From an uncultured Prevotella sp. (GTDB taxonomy: Bacteria; Bacteroidota; Bacteroidia; Bacteroidales; Bacteroidaceae): a stretch of 64,000 nucleotides of DNA. Below the pieces are notes generated by a model that was not told where the DNA came from, searched no databases, and saw only the letters and a list, made by a program, of their open reading frames with translations. Within the stretch, counting starts at the first letter, position 1, and the number at the start of each line of letters is the position of its first letter. Positions 49,528 through 58,290 of the stretch are shown piece after piece. Where the stretch lies: the NCBI GenBank assembly GCA_937922435.1, contig CAKZVT010000030.1, positions 1 through 64,000 of the forward strand. The letters run 5' to 3'. A program made the translations under genes and the position numbers.

Positions 49528-50897
49528 TGAAGAAACTTGTTTACATACTGTTTATAATACTCTTTGTAAGCTCCCCTCGCGCTTTCGGCGTTGAGGGGAG
49601 CGGCGTTTACCGCTGGCAGGCGGAGCTGAAGGGCTGCGTCTCCGGCGAGACCGGTCGCGCCCCGGTGGCCTACATGTGGCTGCCCGATGGCGCGGAGGAG
49701 GTGAAGGCGGTGATGCTGGCGCAGCAGAACATGACGGAAGAGGCACTCTTCCGCATGGCCTCGTTCCGCCAAAGGCTTGCTGAAATGGGTGTTGGCTTGA
49801 TATGGGTAGCCCCGGCGTTCACGCAGAACTGGGCGCCCGAGAGCGGCTGCCAGCAGACGTTCGAGCGCATGATGGCCGACCTCGCCGCCGCGAGCGGCCA
49901 CGGAGAGATTGCCGATGTGCCCGTAATCCCCTTCGGACATTCGGCCCAAGCCACGTTCCCCTGGAACTTCGCGGCGTGGAATCCGCAGCGGACGCTCTGC
50001 ATAGTGTCGTTCCACGGCGACGCGCCGCGCACCAACCTGTGCGGCTACGGCGGTGCAAACGTGGAGTGGGGGCGCACGCGCAACATCGACGGAATACCCG
50101 GACTGATGGTCGAGGGCGAGTATGAATGGTGGGAGGCGAGGGTCACTCCTGCGCTGGCCTTCCGCATGATGTACCCCGGGAGCTGCGTCTCCTTCCTCTG
50201 CGACACCGGCCGCGGCCACTTCGACTGCTCTCCGCGCACCGCCGAGTACATAGCTCTCTTCATCAAAAAGTCCATTGAGCAGAGGATGAACGCCGACGGC
50301 AGCCTGCGCCGCATAGACCCGCGTAGCGGCTGGCTTGCGCCAAGATATTGTACGGACTTGTCACAGAACGACGGCGACGGTGCAGGGCAGCCCACGTATG
50401 TGTCGCCTGAAGACTGTTCTGCCGCGCCCTTCGCCGATTATAAGGGCGACCCTCACGACGCCTTCTGGTATTTCGACGAAGAGATGGCGCGGCTCACCGA
50501 GGCACGCCACGCCGAGAGCCGGGGCAAGCGTGTGCAGCATGTGGGTGTGAGGGTGAACGGCAACCCCGTGCCCTTTGACGCGCGTCTGCAAGGCGGCATG
50601 GCGGCGGAAGTAGAACTGAATGGCGTCGGCGCGGAGTTCACCGTCGAGGCCGTATATACCGACTCTACCCATACCGCCCTCACGGACGACCACGGCACGG
50701 GGCGGCCTTACATTGAGGTGGTTAGCGGCCCGGTGCGCAAAGTAGGCGAGAGGACGTTCCGCTTCGTGGAGTACGAGGCCGGATGGGACAATCCAGGGCG
50801 CTCGCTCGTCATCTGGCTGGCCGCCGTGGCCGATGCCGACGATGCTTACCGCGGCTGCGTGCAGCCGGTAAGGCTGACGGTGAAAGTGAAGAAGTAA
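49527..50897 (+). CDS. Alpha/beta-hydrolase-fold protein, esterase-like
   Basis: A 456-residue secreted protein with a signal peptide (about 1-22, cleaved before VEGSG). The central part looks like an alpha/beta hydrolase: a nucleophile elbow PFGHSAQATFPWN near residue 134 (G-H-S-A-Q), a region VMLAQQNMTEEALFRMASF near 62 and a possible catalytic His in CDTGRGHFDCSPRT near 228. The C-terminal 180 residues form beta-rich domains (VGVRVNGNPVPFDARL). Such proteins recur in Bacteroidota PULs with unknown esterase or lyase-helper roles. Its ATG overlaps the stop of the CBM96-like gene (TGATG), so it belongs to the PUL operon. The GTG three bases earlier is a less likely start. Confidence 0.65.
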   Translation: MKKLVYILFIILFVSSPRAFGVEGSGVYRWQAELKGCVSGETGRAPVAYMWLPDGAEEVKAVMLAQQNMTEEALFRMASFRQRLAEMGVGLIWVAPAFTQNWAPESGCQQTFERMMADLAAASGHGEIADVPVIPFGHSAQATFPWNFAAWNPQRTLCIVSFHGDAPRTNLCGYGGANVEWGRTRNIDGIPGLMVEGEYEWWEARVTPALAFRMMYPGSCVSFLCDTGRGHFDCSPRTAEYIALFIKKSIEQRMNADGSLRRIDPRSGWLAPRYCTDLSQNDGDGAGQPTYVSPEDCSAAPFADYKGDPHDAFWYFDEEMARLTEARHAESRGKRVQHVGVRVNGNPVPFDARLQGGMAAEVELNGVGAEFTVEAVYTDSTHTALTDDHGTGRPYIEVVSGPVRKVGERTFRFVEYEAGWDNPGRSLVIWLAAVADADDAYRGCVQPVRLTVKVKK

Positions 50898-50924
50898 AAG
50901 CGGAAAGTTAAGGGCTTGATTTCC

Positions 50925-51005
50925 AACAGGCCGTCTTTTAGTTCCTAAAAGGCCATGAATTGCAACGTAAAAGGCCGTGTTTTGCATCGCAAAACACGGC
51001 CTTTT
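50925..51005. repeat. Family A 22-bp-period array, copy 14 (4 units)
   Basis: Cores start at 50925, 50947, 50969 and 50991. Cores 3 and 4 form a perfect 17-bp stem (50969-50985 and 50989-51005) of the compensated variant GGCCGTG/CACGGCC with a 3-nt loop. Confidence 0.87.
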
Positions 51006-51034
51006 GCAAACTTGCTGATTACCAGGCAATTATA

Positions 51035-51063
51035 AAGGGGTGCAAACCATGTTTGCACCCCTT
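51035..51063. terminator. Bidirectional terminator hairpin between convergent genes
   Basis: AAGGGGTGCAAAC, loop CAT, GTTTGCACCCCTT: a perfect 13-bp stem, 19 bp past the GH2 stop. It lies 138 bp beyond the hydrolase stop of the PUL. Confidence 0.8.
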
Positions 51064-51081
51064 GGTATTTTACGTTGTTGT

Positions 51082-53472
51082 TTACTTCACGGTGATGGGC
51101 AATGTTGCGTCGGGCAGACCGTCGCAGCTTACCGTCAGCGTGGCCGTTCCCGGCTGCTTGCCTTCCACTATGACTACCAGCTGGCCGTTGAAGAGCGGCA
51201 TCTGGCGCGAGTTGAACGTAACGAGCGACGTAGCGTCGCCGTTGCATACGGCGCGGAAAGCCCCTGCGCCCTCAACGTTGAAGGCCAGTTCGTTGTTTGC
51301 CGTGAGGCATGGCGTGCCGTCCTTGTCGACCATTGTCACTGTGACGAACGACAGGTCGTGACCCTTCGAGGATATCTCCTGCCTGTCGGCCTTCAGCTCC
51401 AAGCGTGCCGGTGCACCGGCGGTCTTCACTATAAGCGTGTCGGCGGCGCGTCCCTTCGCGTCATACGCCACAACCTTCAGCTCTCCCGGCTCGTACACAA
51501 CGTCGTTCCAGCGTAGGCGGAAGCGGTCGAGGCGCGACTTCTTGTCGTGCTTTTTGCGTCCCTGGCTCTTGCCGTTGACGAAGAGCTCGGCCTCGGGGTA
51601 CGACGTGTAGCAGTACACTGGGGTGACCTCTCCTTCGCGTCCCGGCCACGTCCAGTGGGGCACAAGGTGCAGCGTGGGCGCGTCCTTGCGCCAGTGGCTG
51701 CGGTAAAGCCAGTAGCGGTCCTTGGGCAGTCCGGCCAAATCGCATATTCCGAAGTAGCTCGAACGCGAAGGCCAGTACTCGTTGTAGGGCGACGGTTCGC
51801 CCAAGTAATCAAACCCAGTCCACACGAACTCGCCGATAGTCCACTTGCGGTCTTCCTGCATTGCCCAGTCGTCATCGGGCAGGTTGCTCCACGGGCAGCT
51901 CTCCGTGTCGTAGCCGTTGCACTGTCCGTCGGCGTAGGTCGTGTCGTTCGTAGCCACGACGGGGAACTTGTACACGCCCCTGGAGCTTACCGTCGAGGCC
52001 GTCTCGCTGCCCAGCATGAAGCCCTGGGGCAGCTGCTTGAAGGTGCTGTCATACTTGTGCAGGCGGTAGTTGAGGCCGGGCACGTCGATAACTTTCAGCA
52101 GACCTGACTTCACCGCGTCGTCGGGCTTGTCGACACCCTGCGTCACCGGGCGCGTGGGGTCGAGCTTGTGGCAGAGCGACTGCAGGTGTTCGCACAGCTG
52201 GCGGCCCTCCTCGCTCCACTGCTCGGGTATTTCGTTGCCGATGCTCCACATTATAATGGATGGGTGGTTGCGGTGGTTGAGTATGAGGTTGGTAATGTCG
52301 CGGTCGCTCCATTCATTGAAGAAGCGCGCGTATCCGTTCTTGCATTTGGGGTAGAGCCACATGTCAAAACTCTCGGCCATCACCATTACGCCCATCGAGT
52401 CGCACACGTCCATCTGCATCGTAGACGGCATGTTGTGCGCCGTGCGTATGGCGTCGCAGCCCATTTCCTTCATTATGCGGATGTAGCGTATGAACGCCGC
52501 CTTGTTCTCGGCAGCCCCGAGAGGGCCGAGGTCGTGGTGCAGGCACACGCCTTTGATTTTCCTGCTCTGTCCGTTCAGGCGGAAGCCGTGCTTCGCCGAC
52601 ACGTCAACGGTGCGTATGCCAACGCGCTGTCTTGTTTCGTCTATTTGTTTCCCGTCATCAAGGAGCGTGGTGGTAAGGGTGTATAAATAAGGTGTCTCGG
52701 GCGACCAAAGGTGGGGATTGGCCACTTCGCCTGTGGCCGTGGCGCGTTCGTCGCCGGTGCTTACGTATGACGTGGCTTCGTAAACGGTGTTACCGTCGGC
52801 GTCGGTCAAGGTGAACTTCACGTCGAAACCGCCGGTATGCTCGATGCCGTCGACCTTGGCCGACAGGCTTATCTCAGCCTTCTTTGACGATATTTTGCCG
52901 GTGCGAAACCAGCCGCCCCAGTCGTCGATGCGCGTCTTCGGGGTTATGATTAGCTTCACGGGGCGGTATATTCCGCCGCCGGGATACCAGCGGCTGCTCT
53001 CCTCCACGTTGTTGAGGTCAACCTCGACGAGGTTGCGTCCGGGCTTGACGTAGGGCGTGGCGTCCACGCGGAAGGCGTTGTAACCATACGCCCAGCGGCC
53101 CGCCTCGCGGCCGTTCACTTTGACTACAGGCTCGCTCATCGCGCCGTCGAAGCGCAGCTCTACGTGGCCGTAGCCCTCGGGAATGTCGATGTACGTCTTG
53201 TAGTGGCCTTCGCCAATCCACGGCAGCGCTCCCGAACGGCCCGACTTCTCGGTGGCCTCGGTCTCTCCGTCCTGCACTATGGCTACGGTCTGGAGGTCCC
53301 ATTTCTTGTCGAACGGCCCGTTGATGGCCCAGTCGTGGGGCACGCTCACTTGCTGCCAGGTAAGCCTGTCGCGCGTGAACAGCCAGTCTTCGGCCAGCAC
53401 GGTCTCGCTCCTCTGCTGCGCGTTGCACGTTGCCGCGCCTGCGAGGAGCAGTGAAAATAACAATGCTTTCAT
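51082..53472 (-). CDS. Secreted GH2 enzyme (beta-galactosidase/glucuronidase type)
   Basis: A 796-residue enzyme with a signal peptide (cleaved near residue 18, TCNA-QQ). The GH2 sugar-binding domain (about 25-175), Ig-like domain (about 180-280) and TIM barrel (about 285-560) are followed by DUF4982-like and further Ig-like domains (about 610-796). The acid/base motif is IIMWSIGNEIPEQWSE near 410 and the nucleophile region is TIGEFVWTGFDYLGEPSPYN near 547. This layout is common in PUL beta-galactosidases and glucuronidases; the sugar is not determined. It is convergent with the PUL and may process its oligosaccharides. Confidence 0.9.
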   Translation of the reverse strand: MKALLFSLLLAGAATCNAQQRSETVLAEDWLFTRDRLTWQQVSVPHDWAINGPFDKKWDLQTVAIVQDGETEATEKSGRSGALPWIGEGHYKTYIDIPEGYGHVELRFDGAMSEPVVKVNGREAGRWAYGYNAFRVDATPYVKPGRNLVEVDLNNVEESSRWYPGGGIYRPVKLIITPKTRIDDWGGWFRTGKISSKKAEISLSAKVDGIEHTGGFDVKFTLTDADGNTVYEATSYVSTGDERATATGEVANPHLWSPETPYLYTLTTTLLDDGKQIDETRQRVGIRTVDVSAKHGFRLNGQSRKIKGVCLHHDLGPLGAAENKAAFIRYIRIMKEMGCDAIRTAHNMPSTMQMDVCDSMGVMVMAESFDMWLYPKCKNGYARFFNEWSDRDITNLILNHRNHPSIIMWSIGNEIPEQWSEEGRQLCEHLQSLCHKLDPTRPVTQGVDKPDDAVKSGLLKVIDVPGLNYRLHKYDSTFKQLPQGFMLGSETASTVSSRGVYKFPVVATNDTTYADGQCNGYDTESCPWSNLPDDDWAMQEDRKWTIGEFVWTGFDYLGEPSPYNEYWPSRSSYFGICDLAGLPKDRYWLYRSHWRKDAPTLHLVPHWTWPGREGEVTPVYCYTSYPEAELFVNGKSQGRKKHDKKSRLDRFRLRWNDVVYEPGELKVVAYDAKGRAADTLIVKTAGAPARLELKADRQEISSKGHDLSFVTVTMVDKDGTPCLTANNELAFNVEGAGAFRAVCNGDATSLVTFNSRQMPLFNGQLVVIVEGKQPGTATLTVSCDGLPDATLPITVK

Positions 53473-54133
53473 GCTTCTATTGGTTTGTTGATAATATGTT
53501 CCAGGTTTGTCAGAGTAAAATAGTATAGTCGGCGCAGGTGCGCTTTCTGCTTACAAAGTTACGCTTTTTTGTCGGAATAATGAAAGGAAAAGGTGAAAAC
53601 AATTTCAGCCTGCTGCTGTTCTGTTTTCCAAGAGGCGGTCTTTCGCCTTGCAAAAGGCCGTCTTTTAGACGCTGAAAGGCCACCTTTTGCACGCTAAAAG
53701 GCGGCATATTGGAAACAGCCTGACAGTCAATGCGTTGCAAGGCGGTGGCGTGGCGTGCCGGAAAAGGTTGGAGGGCGGTGTGGAAATGAGTGCCATGCAC
53801 GGCATTTGCGGCGGACGGCAATGCGCTGAAAACCTAAAAACGCGGTATAAAAAGCGTTTTTCGCGCAGAGCTGTCAATATCTCGAAAAAAATCAGTAAGT
53901 TTGCACCTATTAAGTAGGTGGCAGTAATTAATGTACGCATGAGCGAGCTTGTTTTTGAGTGATTTTCGCAAGTCAAAGAAGGAGTAATGCGGGCATTACG
54001 GTTGATTCGGCTTGGCGGAAGGCACTAAAAAGAGGCCGTCAGTATGAAAACTTGGAACATGCATATATTAATTGTTGACAACTGCTTATGTAAATATGCG
54101 TCAGGCAAACAACAATAAAAACAACATAAAGGT
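53473..54133. other. 661-bp divergent intergenic region before purL
   Basis: Holds family A copy 15, then about 420 bp of unique sequence. That sequence includes a TAAGTTTG box (53896-53903), which lacks a clear -33 partner, and the small dyad CACCTA-TTAAG-TAGGTG directly after it. Two short frames are possible (53987-54028, 13 codons; 54044-54118, 24 codons) but not supported by anything beyond start and stop codons. Confidence 0.55.
53630..53710. repeat. Family A 22-bp-period array, copy 15 (4 units)
   Basis: Cores start at 53630, 53652, 53674 and 53696; the last is AAAAGGCGGCATATT. It lies between the divergent GH2 and purL genes, close to the GH2 start. Confidence 0.84.
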
Positions 54134-57100
54134 ATGATACTTTTTTTCAAGACCCCTACTGAAAGCGTGATTGCGACCGAGGTTGACCATCAGCTTTCAC
54201 AAGAAGAAGTCAAGGAACTGTGCTGGCTCTACGGCGACGCCGCGCTCGTAGACGCCGACCATGTTGGCGGATGGTTCGTAGGTCCGCGCCGCGAGATGGT
54301 GACACCGTGGAGCACGAACGCCGTGGAAATCACCCAGAACATGAATCTGAAGGGCATTTCGCGCATAGAGGAGTACTTCCCGGTAAGCTCGAAGGACGCC
54401 GACCACGACCCCATGCTGCAGCGTATGTACGAGGGGCTGGACCAGACGGTGTTCACCGTCAACCACAAGCCCGAGCCTATACGCCACGTTGACAACCTGG
54501 AGGAGTACAACGAGCAGGAAGGTCTGGCCCTCTCGCCCGAGGAAATAGAGTATCTGCACAAAATAGAGAAGGAGCTGGGACGGCCTTTGACCGACTCTGA
54601 AATCTTTGGTTTCGCCCAAATCAACTCCGAACATTGCCGCCACAAAATATTCGGCGGCGTGTTCATCATCGACGGCAAGGAGATGGAATCGTCGCTATTC
54701 AACATGATTAAGAAGACGACGAAGGAGAATCCGCACCGCATACTTAGCGCATACAAGGACAACGTGGCCTTCAGCGAAGGCCCTGTAATCGAGCAGTTTG
54801 CGCCCGAAGACCAGTCGACATCCGACTATTTCCGCATCAAAGACATAGAGAGCGTAATCTCGCTGAAGGCCGAGACGCACAACTTCCCTACCACCGTAGA
54901 GCCTTTTAACGGCGCGGCTACCGGTACGGGAGGCGAAATACGCGACCGTATGGGCGGCGGCACAGGCTCTTGGCCCATAGCCGGTACGGCCGTGTATATG
55001 ACTGCGTACCCGAGGTTAAGTGAAGAGGTAAGAACGAAGAGTGAAGAATCTAATGCCTCAAAGCAAGATAATTCTTCACTCTCCACTCTTCACTCTTCAC
55101 TCAAACGTGACTGGGAGAACATCCTGCCCGTGCGCAAGTGGCTCTACCAGACGCCTGAGCAAATCCTCATAAAGGCGTCTAACGGAGCGTCCGACTTCGG
55201 CAACAAGTTCGGCCAACCGCTAATCTGCGGTTCGGTATTGACCTTCGAGCACAAGGAAGGCGACGAGAAGTACGCCTACGACAAGGTCATAATGCTGGCC
55301 GGAGGAGTGGGCTACGGCACTAAGCGCGACTGCCTGAAGAAAGAGCCTAAGAAGGGTAACAAGGTGGTGGTAGTCGGCGGCGACAACTACCGCATCGGCC
55401 TCGGCGGCGGCAGCGTGTCGTCGGTTGACACCGGCCGGTACTCTAACGGCATAGAACTGAACGCCGTGCAGCGTGCAAATCCCGAGATGCAGAAGCGCGC
55501 ATACAACCTTGTGCGCGCCTTGTGCGAGGAAGATGTCAACCCCGTTGTCAGCATACACGACCACGGTTCGGCAGGCCACGTCAACTGTCTGTCGGAACTT
55601 GTAGAGGAGTGCGGCGGTCAAATAGACATGACAAAGCTGCCCATCGGCGACAAGACGCTCTCCAGCAAGGAAATCATAGCCAACGAGAGCCAGGAGCGAA
55701 TGGGCCTGCTTATCGACGAGAAGCACATCGAACACGTGCGCAAAATAGCCGAGCGCGAGCGCGCTCCGCTGTATGTAGTAGGCGAAACCACGGGCGACGC
55801 CCACTTCAGTTTTGTGCAGGGCGACGGCGTTAAGCCGTTCGACCTCGATGTGGCGCAGATGTTCGGCCACTCGCCCAAGACCTACATGAGGGACAACACG
55901 GTAGTAAGGCACTACGAGAATGTGACCTACACGGGAATGAGTGAAGAACGAAGAACGAAGAGTAAAGGAACAAAATGCTCGGAGAATATGAATTCTTCAC
56001 TCTCCACTCTTCACTCTTCACTCGACGAATATGTATCTCGCGTGCTCCAGTTGGAGGCTGTTGCCTGCAAGGATTGGCTCACAAACAAGGTTGACCGAAG
56101 CGTAACTGGCAAGATAGCACGCCAGCAATGCCAAGGCAAACTCCAGCTTCCGCTCTCCGACTGCGGCGTTGTCGCCCTTGATTACCGCGGCAATAAGGGT
56201 ATAGCTACAGCCCTCGGACACGCTCCGCAGGCCGGATTGGCATCGCCGGAGGCAGGCAGCGTGCTATCGGTTGCCGAGTCGTTGACCAACATCGTGTGGG
56301 CTCCGCTCGAGGAAGGGCTTGACAGCGTGAGCCTGTCGGCAAACTGGATGTGGCCCTGCCGCTCGCAGGAAGGCGAGGACGCGCGCCTCTACAGCGCGGT
56401 GAAAGCACTCTCCGACTTCTGCTGTGCAATAAAAGTCAACGTGCCTACGGGCAAAGATTCGCTCTCGATGAGCCAGCAATACCCAGACGGACAGAAAATC
56501 ATCAGCCCGGGAACGGTCATCGTAAGCAGCGGCGGACAGGTGTCTGACGTGCGCAAGGTGGTGTCTCCCGTTGTGGTGAACGACGGCAATTCATGGCTTT
56601 ACCACATAGATTTCTCTTACGACGAGCTGCGCCTCGGCGGTTCGGCATTCGCCCAGTCGCTCGGCAAGGTAGGCGACGACGTGCCCACGGTGAAGAACCC
56701 CGACTACTTCCGTAATGCCTTCAACACGGTTCAGGAGCTTGTGAAGAACGGCTGGCTCATGGCCGGACACGACATCAGCGCAGGCGGAATGGTTACTACA
56801 CTGCTTGAAATGTGCTTCGCCAACACCGACGGCGGACTCGACATAAGCCTTGACAAGTTTGACTGCGAGGACATTGTGAAGATGCTGATGGCCGAGAATC
56901 CCGGCGTTATCGTGCAGGTGTCGGAGCGTCACAGGCTCGACTTCGAGGACTTACTGGACGATAACGGCGTATGCTACGCCTGCATAGGGCGGCCCGACAC
57001 GTCGTCGCGCAAGCTCAAAATCAGCAAAGGCAAGTTCACGCACGAGTTCGACATCGACGCTATGCGCGACGTTTGGTACAAGACTTCGTACCTGCTCGAC

Positions 57101-57991
57101 CGCGACCAGAGCATGAACGGCTGCGCCGAGGCACGCCGCGACAACTATAAGAAGCAGCCCGTCGTGATGAAGTTCAACGACTCGTTCACAGGCAAGCTGT
57201 CGCAATACGGCGTGTCGGCAGACCGCCGCGAGCCGACGGGAATCAAGGCGGCGATTATCCGCGAGAAAGGAACCAACGGCGAACGCGAGATGGCTTACTC
57301 GCTGTATCTTGCCGGATTCGACGTTAAGGACGTGATGATGACCGACCTCATTACTGGCCGCGAGACGCTGGAAGACATCAACATGATTGTATTCTGCGGC
57401 GGTTTCTCCAATTCAGACGTGCTCGGCAGCGCGAAGGGATGGGCCGGAGCGTTCCTCTTCAATCCGAAGGCCAAGGAGGCTTTGGATAAGTTCTACGCTC
57501 GTGAAGACACTCTCTCGCTCGGCATCTGCAACGGTTGTCAGCTCATGGTTGAGCTTAACCTCATCAACCCGGAACACGGGAAACGCGCCAAGATGCTGCA
57601 CAATGACTCGCGGAAGTTCGAGAGTGCGTTCCTCGGTCTTGACATTCCGCAGAACGAGAGCGTGATGTTCGGCTCTTTGAGCGGCAGCAGTCTCGGCATC
57701 TGGGTTGCCCATGGAGAGGGCAAGTTCTACCTGCCCGAGGGCGAGGACAAGTACAACATAGTGGCGAAATACCACTACCCGGAGTACCCCGGCAACCCCA
57801 ACGGCTCCGACTATGCCGTGGCCGGCATCTGCTCTAAGGACGGGCGCCACCTCGCAATGATGCCTCACTTGGAGCGCGCCATCTTCCCCTGGCAGAACGC
57901 CTGGTACCCGGCTGACCGTCTGAAGGACGACGTTACGCCGTGGATAGAGGCGTTTGTCAACGCGAGAAAGTGGATTGAGGAGCATAAATAA
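54134..57991 (+). CDS. purL: Phosphoribosylformylglycinamidine synthase with two in-frame repeat insertions
   Basis: A 1285-residue large-type FGAM synthase for purine synthesis. It converts FGAR, glutamine and ATP to FGAM. The N-terminal domain, the two AIRS-like synthetase domains (SEHCRHKIFGGVF near 157, KAETHNFPTTVEPFNGAATG near 249, GGDNYRIGLGGGSVSSVDTG near 416) and the C-terminal glutamine amidotransferase domain (nucleophile Cys in SLGICNGCQLM near 1132) are all present. Two segments of exactly 28 codons, residues 296-323 (55019-55102) and 603-630 (55940-56023), are encoded by family F inverted repeats. Without them the length would be 1229, close to the usual Bacteroidota size. The frame is intact, so the enzyme is probably functional. 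Confidence 0.95.
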   Translation: MILFFKTPTESVIATEVDHQLSQEEVKELCWLYGDAALVDADHVGGWFVGPRREMVTPWSTNAVEITQNMNLKGISRIEEYFPVSSKDADHDPMLQRMYEGLDQTVFTVNHKPEPIRHVDNLEEYNEQEGLALSPEEIEYLHKIEKELGRPLTDSEIFGFAQINSEHCRHKIFGGVFIIDGKEMESSLFNMIKKTTKENPHRILSAYKDNVAFSEGPVIEQFAPEDQSTSDYFRIKDIESVISLKAETHNFPTTVEPFNGAATGTGGEIRDRMGGGTGSWPIAGTAVYMTAYPRLSEEVRTKSEESNASKQDNSSLSTLHSSLKRDWENILPVRKWLYQTPEQILIKASNGASDFGNKFGQPLICGSVLTFEHKEGDEKYAYDKVIMLAGGVGYGTKRDCLKKEPKKGNKVVVVGGDNYRIGLGGGSVSSVDTGRYSNGIELNAVQRANPEMQKRAYNLVRALCEEDVNPVVSIHDHGSAGHVNCLSELVEECGGQIDMTKLPIGDKTLSSKEIIANESQERMGLLIDEKHIEHVRKIAERERAPLYVVGETTGDAHFSFVQGDGVKPFDLDVAQMFGHSPKTYMRDNTVVRHYENVTYTGMSEERRTKSKGTKCSENMNSSLSTLHSSLDEYVSRVLQLEAVACKDWLTNKVDRSVTGKIARQQCQGKLQLPLSDCGVVALDYRGNKGIATALGHAPQAGLASPEAGSVLSVAESLTNIVWAPLEEGLDSVSLSANWMWPCRSQEGEDARLYSAVKALSDFCCAIKVNVPTGKDSLSMSQQYPDGQKIISPGTVIVSSGGQVSDVRKVVSPVVVNDGNSWLYHIDFSYDELRLGGSAFAQSLGKVGDDVPTVKNPDYFRNAFNTVQELVKNGWLMAGHDISAGGMVTTLLEMCFANTDGGLDISLDKFDCEDIVKMLMAENPGVIVQVSERHRLDFEDLLDDNGVCYACIGRPDTSSRKLKISKGKFTHEFDIDAMRDVWYKTSYLLDRDQSMNGCAEARRDNYKKQPVVMKFNDSFTGKLSQYGVSADRREPTGIKAAIIREKGTNGEREMAYSLYLAGFDVKDVMMTDLITGRETLEDINMIVFCGGFSNSDVLGSAKGWAGAFLFNPKAKEALDKFYAREDTLSLGICNGCQLMVELNLINPEHGKRAKMLHNDSRKFESAFLGLDIPQNESVMFGSLSGSSLGIWVAHGEGKFYLPEGEDKYNIVAKYHYPEYPGNPNGSDYAVAGICSKDGRHLAMMPHLERAIFPWQNAWYPADRLKDDVTPWIEAFVNARKWIEEHK
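55019..55102 (+). repeat. In-frame 84-bp family F insertion 1 in purL
   Basis: Encodes 28 residues starting SEEVRTKSEES and ending NSSLSTLHSSL. The DNA arms (about 55015-55049 and 55070-55105) are imperfect inverted repeats. It lies between YPRL and RDWE, in the first synthetase domain. Confidence 0.9.
55940..56023 (+). repeat. In-frame 84-bp family F insertion 2 in purL
   Basis: Encodes 28 residues starting SEERRTKSKGT and ending NSSLSTLHSSL. Its last 33 bp are identical to those of insertion 1, while the middle differs. It lies between YTGM and DEYVSR, in the linker between the two synthetase halves. Confidence 0.9.
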
Positions 57992-57996
57992 TGTAT

Positions 57997-58276
57997 ATCG
58001 AGGAGGGAAGGAGTAAGGAGTAAAGGAGTAAGTAGAAACGACTTGAATGTGAAAGACCGTATTTCGCATTGCAAAAGGCCGTCTTTTACAGCCTGAAAGG
58101 CCACCTTTCGGACGGTAAAAGACGGCCTTTCGGAAACCCCATGGTTTTCAGACGGTTGGCGGCAGGCTGCTTGCGCTTGCCGCAACGCCAGTGAAACGGC
58201 GGCCTGCCGATTGCTTCTTGTCTTTCAGGCAGACGCGTAACTCCCTGCTCCTTCCCTCCTTACTCCTTCCCTCCTA
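57997..58276. repeat. Family F arms flanking family A copy 16
   Basis: A purine arm GGAGGGAAGGAGTAAGGAGT (from about 58001 to 58035, ending GTAGAAACGACTTG) and a closing pyrimidine arm at about 58244-58276 (CTCCTTCCCTCCTTACTCCT) enclose a family A array. One element type appears nested in the loop of the other. Confidence 0.72.
58051..58131. repeat. Family A 22-bp-period array, copy 16 (4 units)
   Basis: Cores start at 58051, 58073, 58095 and 58117. It is located inside the loop of the family F element at 57997-58276. Confidence 0.85.
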
Positions 58277-58290
58277 AATTAGAAAATACA

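Noticed and set aside
53987..54118. Two short leader peptides upstream of purL
   Set aside because: Start and stop codons alone (13 and 24 codons) are not enough. There is no attenuator-like hairpin or codon bias to support them.
55019..56023. purL as a pseudogene or assembly chimera
   Set aside because: Both insertions keep the frame, all catalytic motifs are intact, and the same repeat words occur elsewhere in the window.
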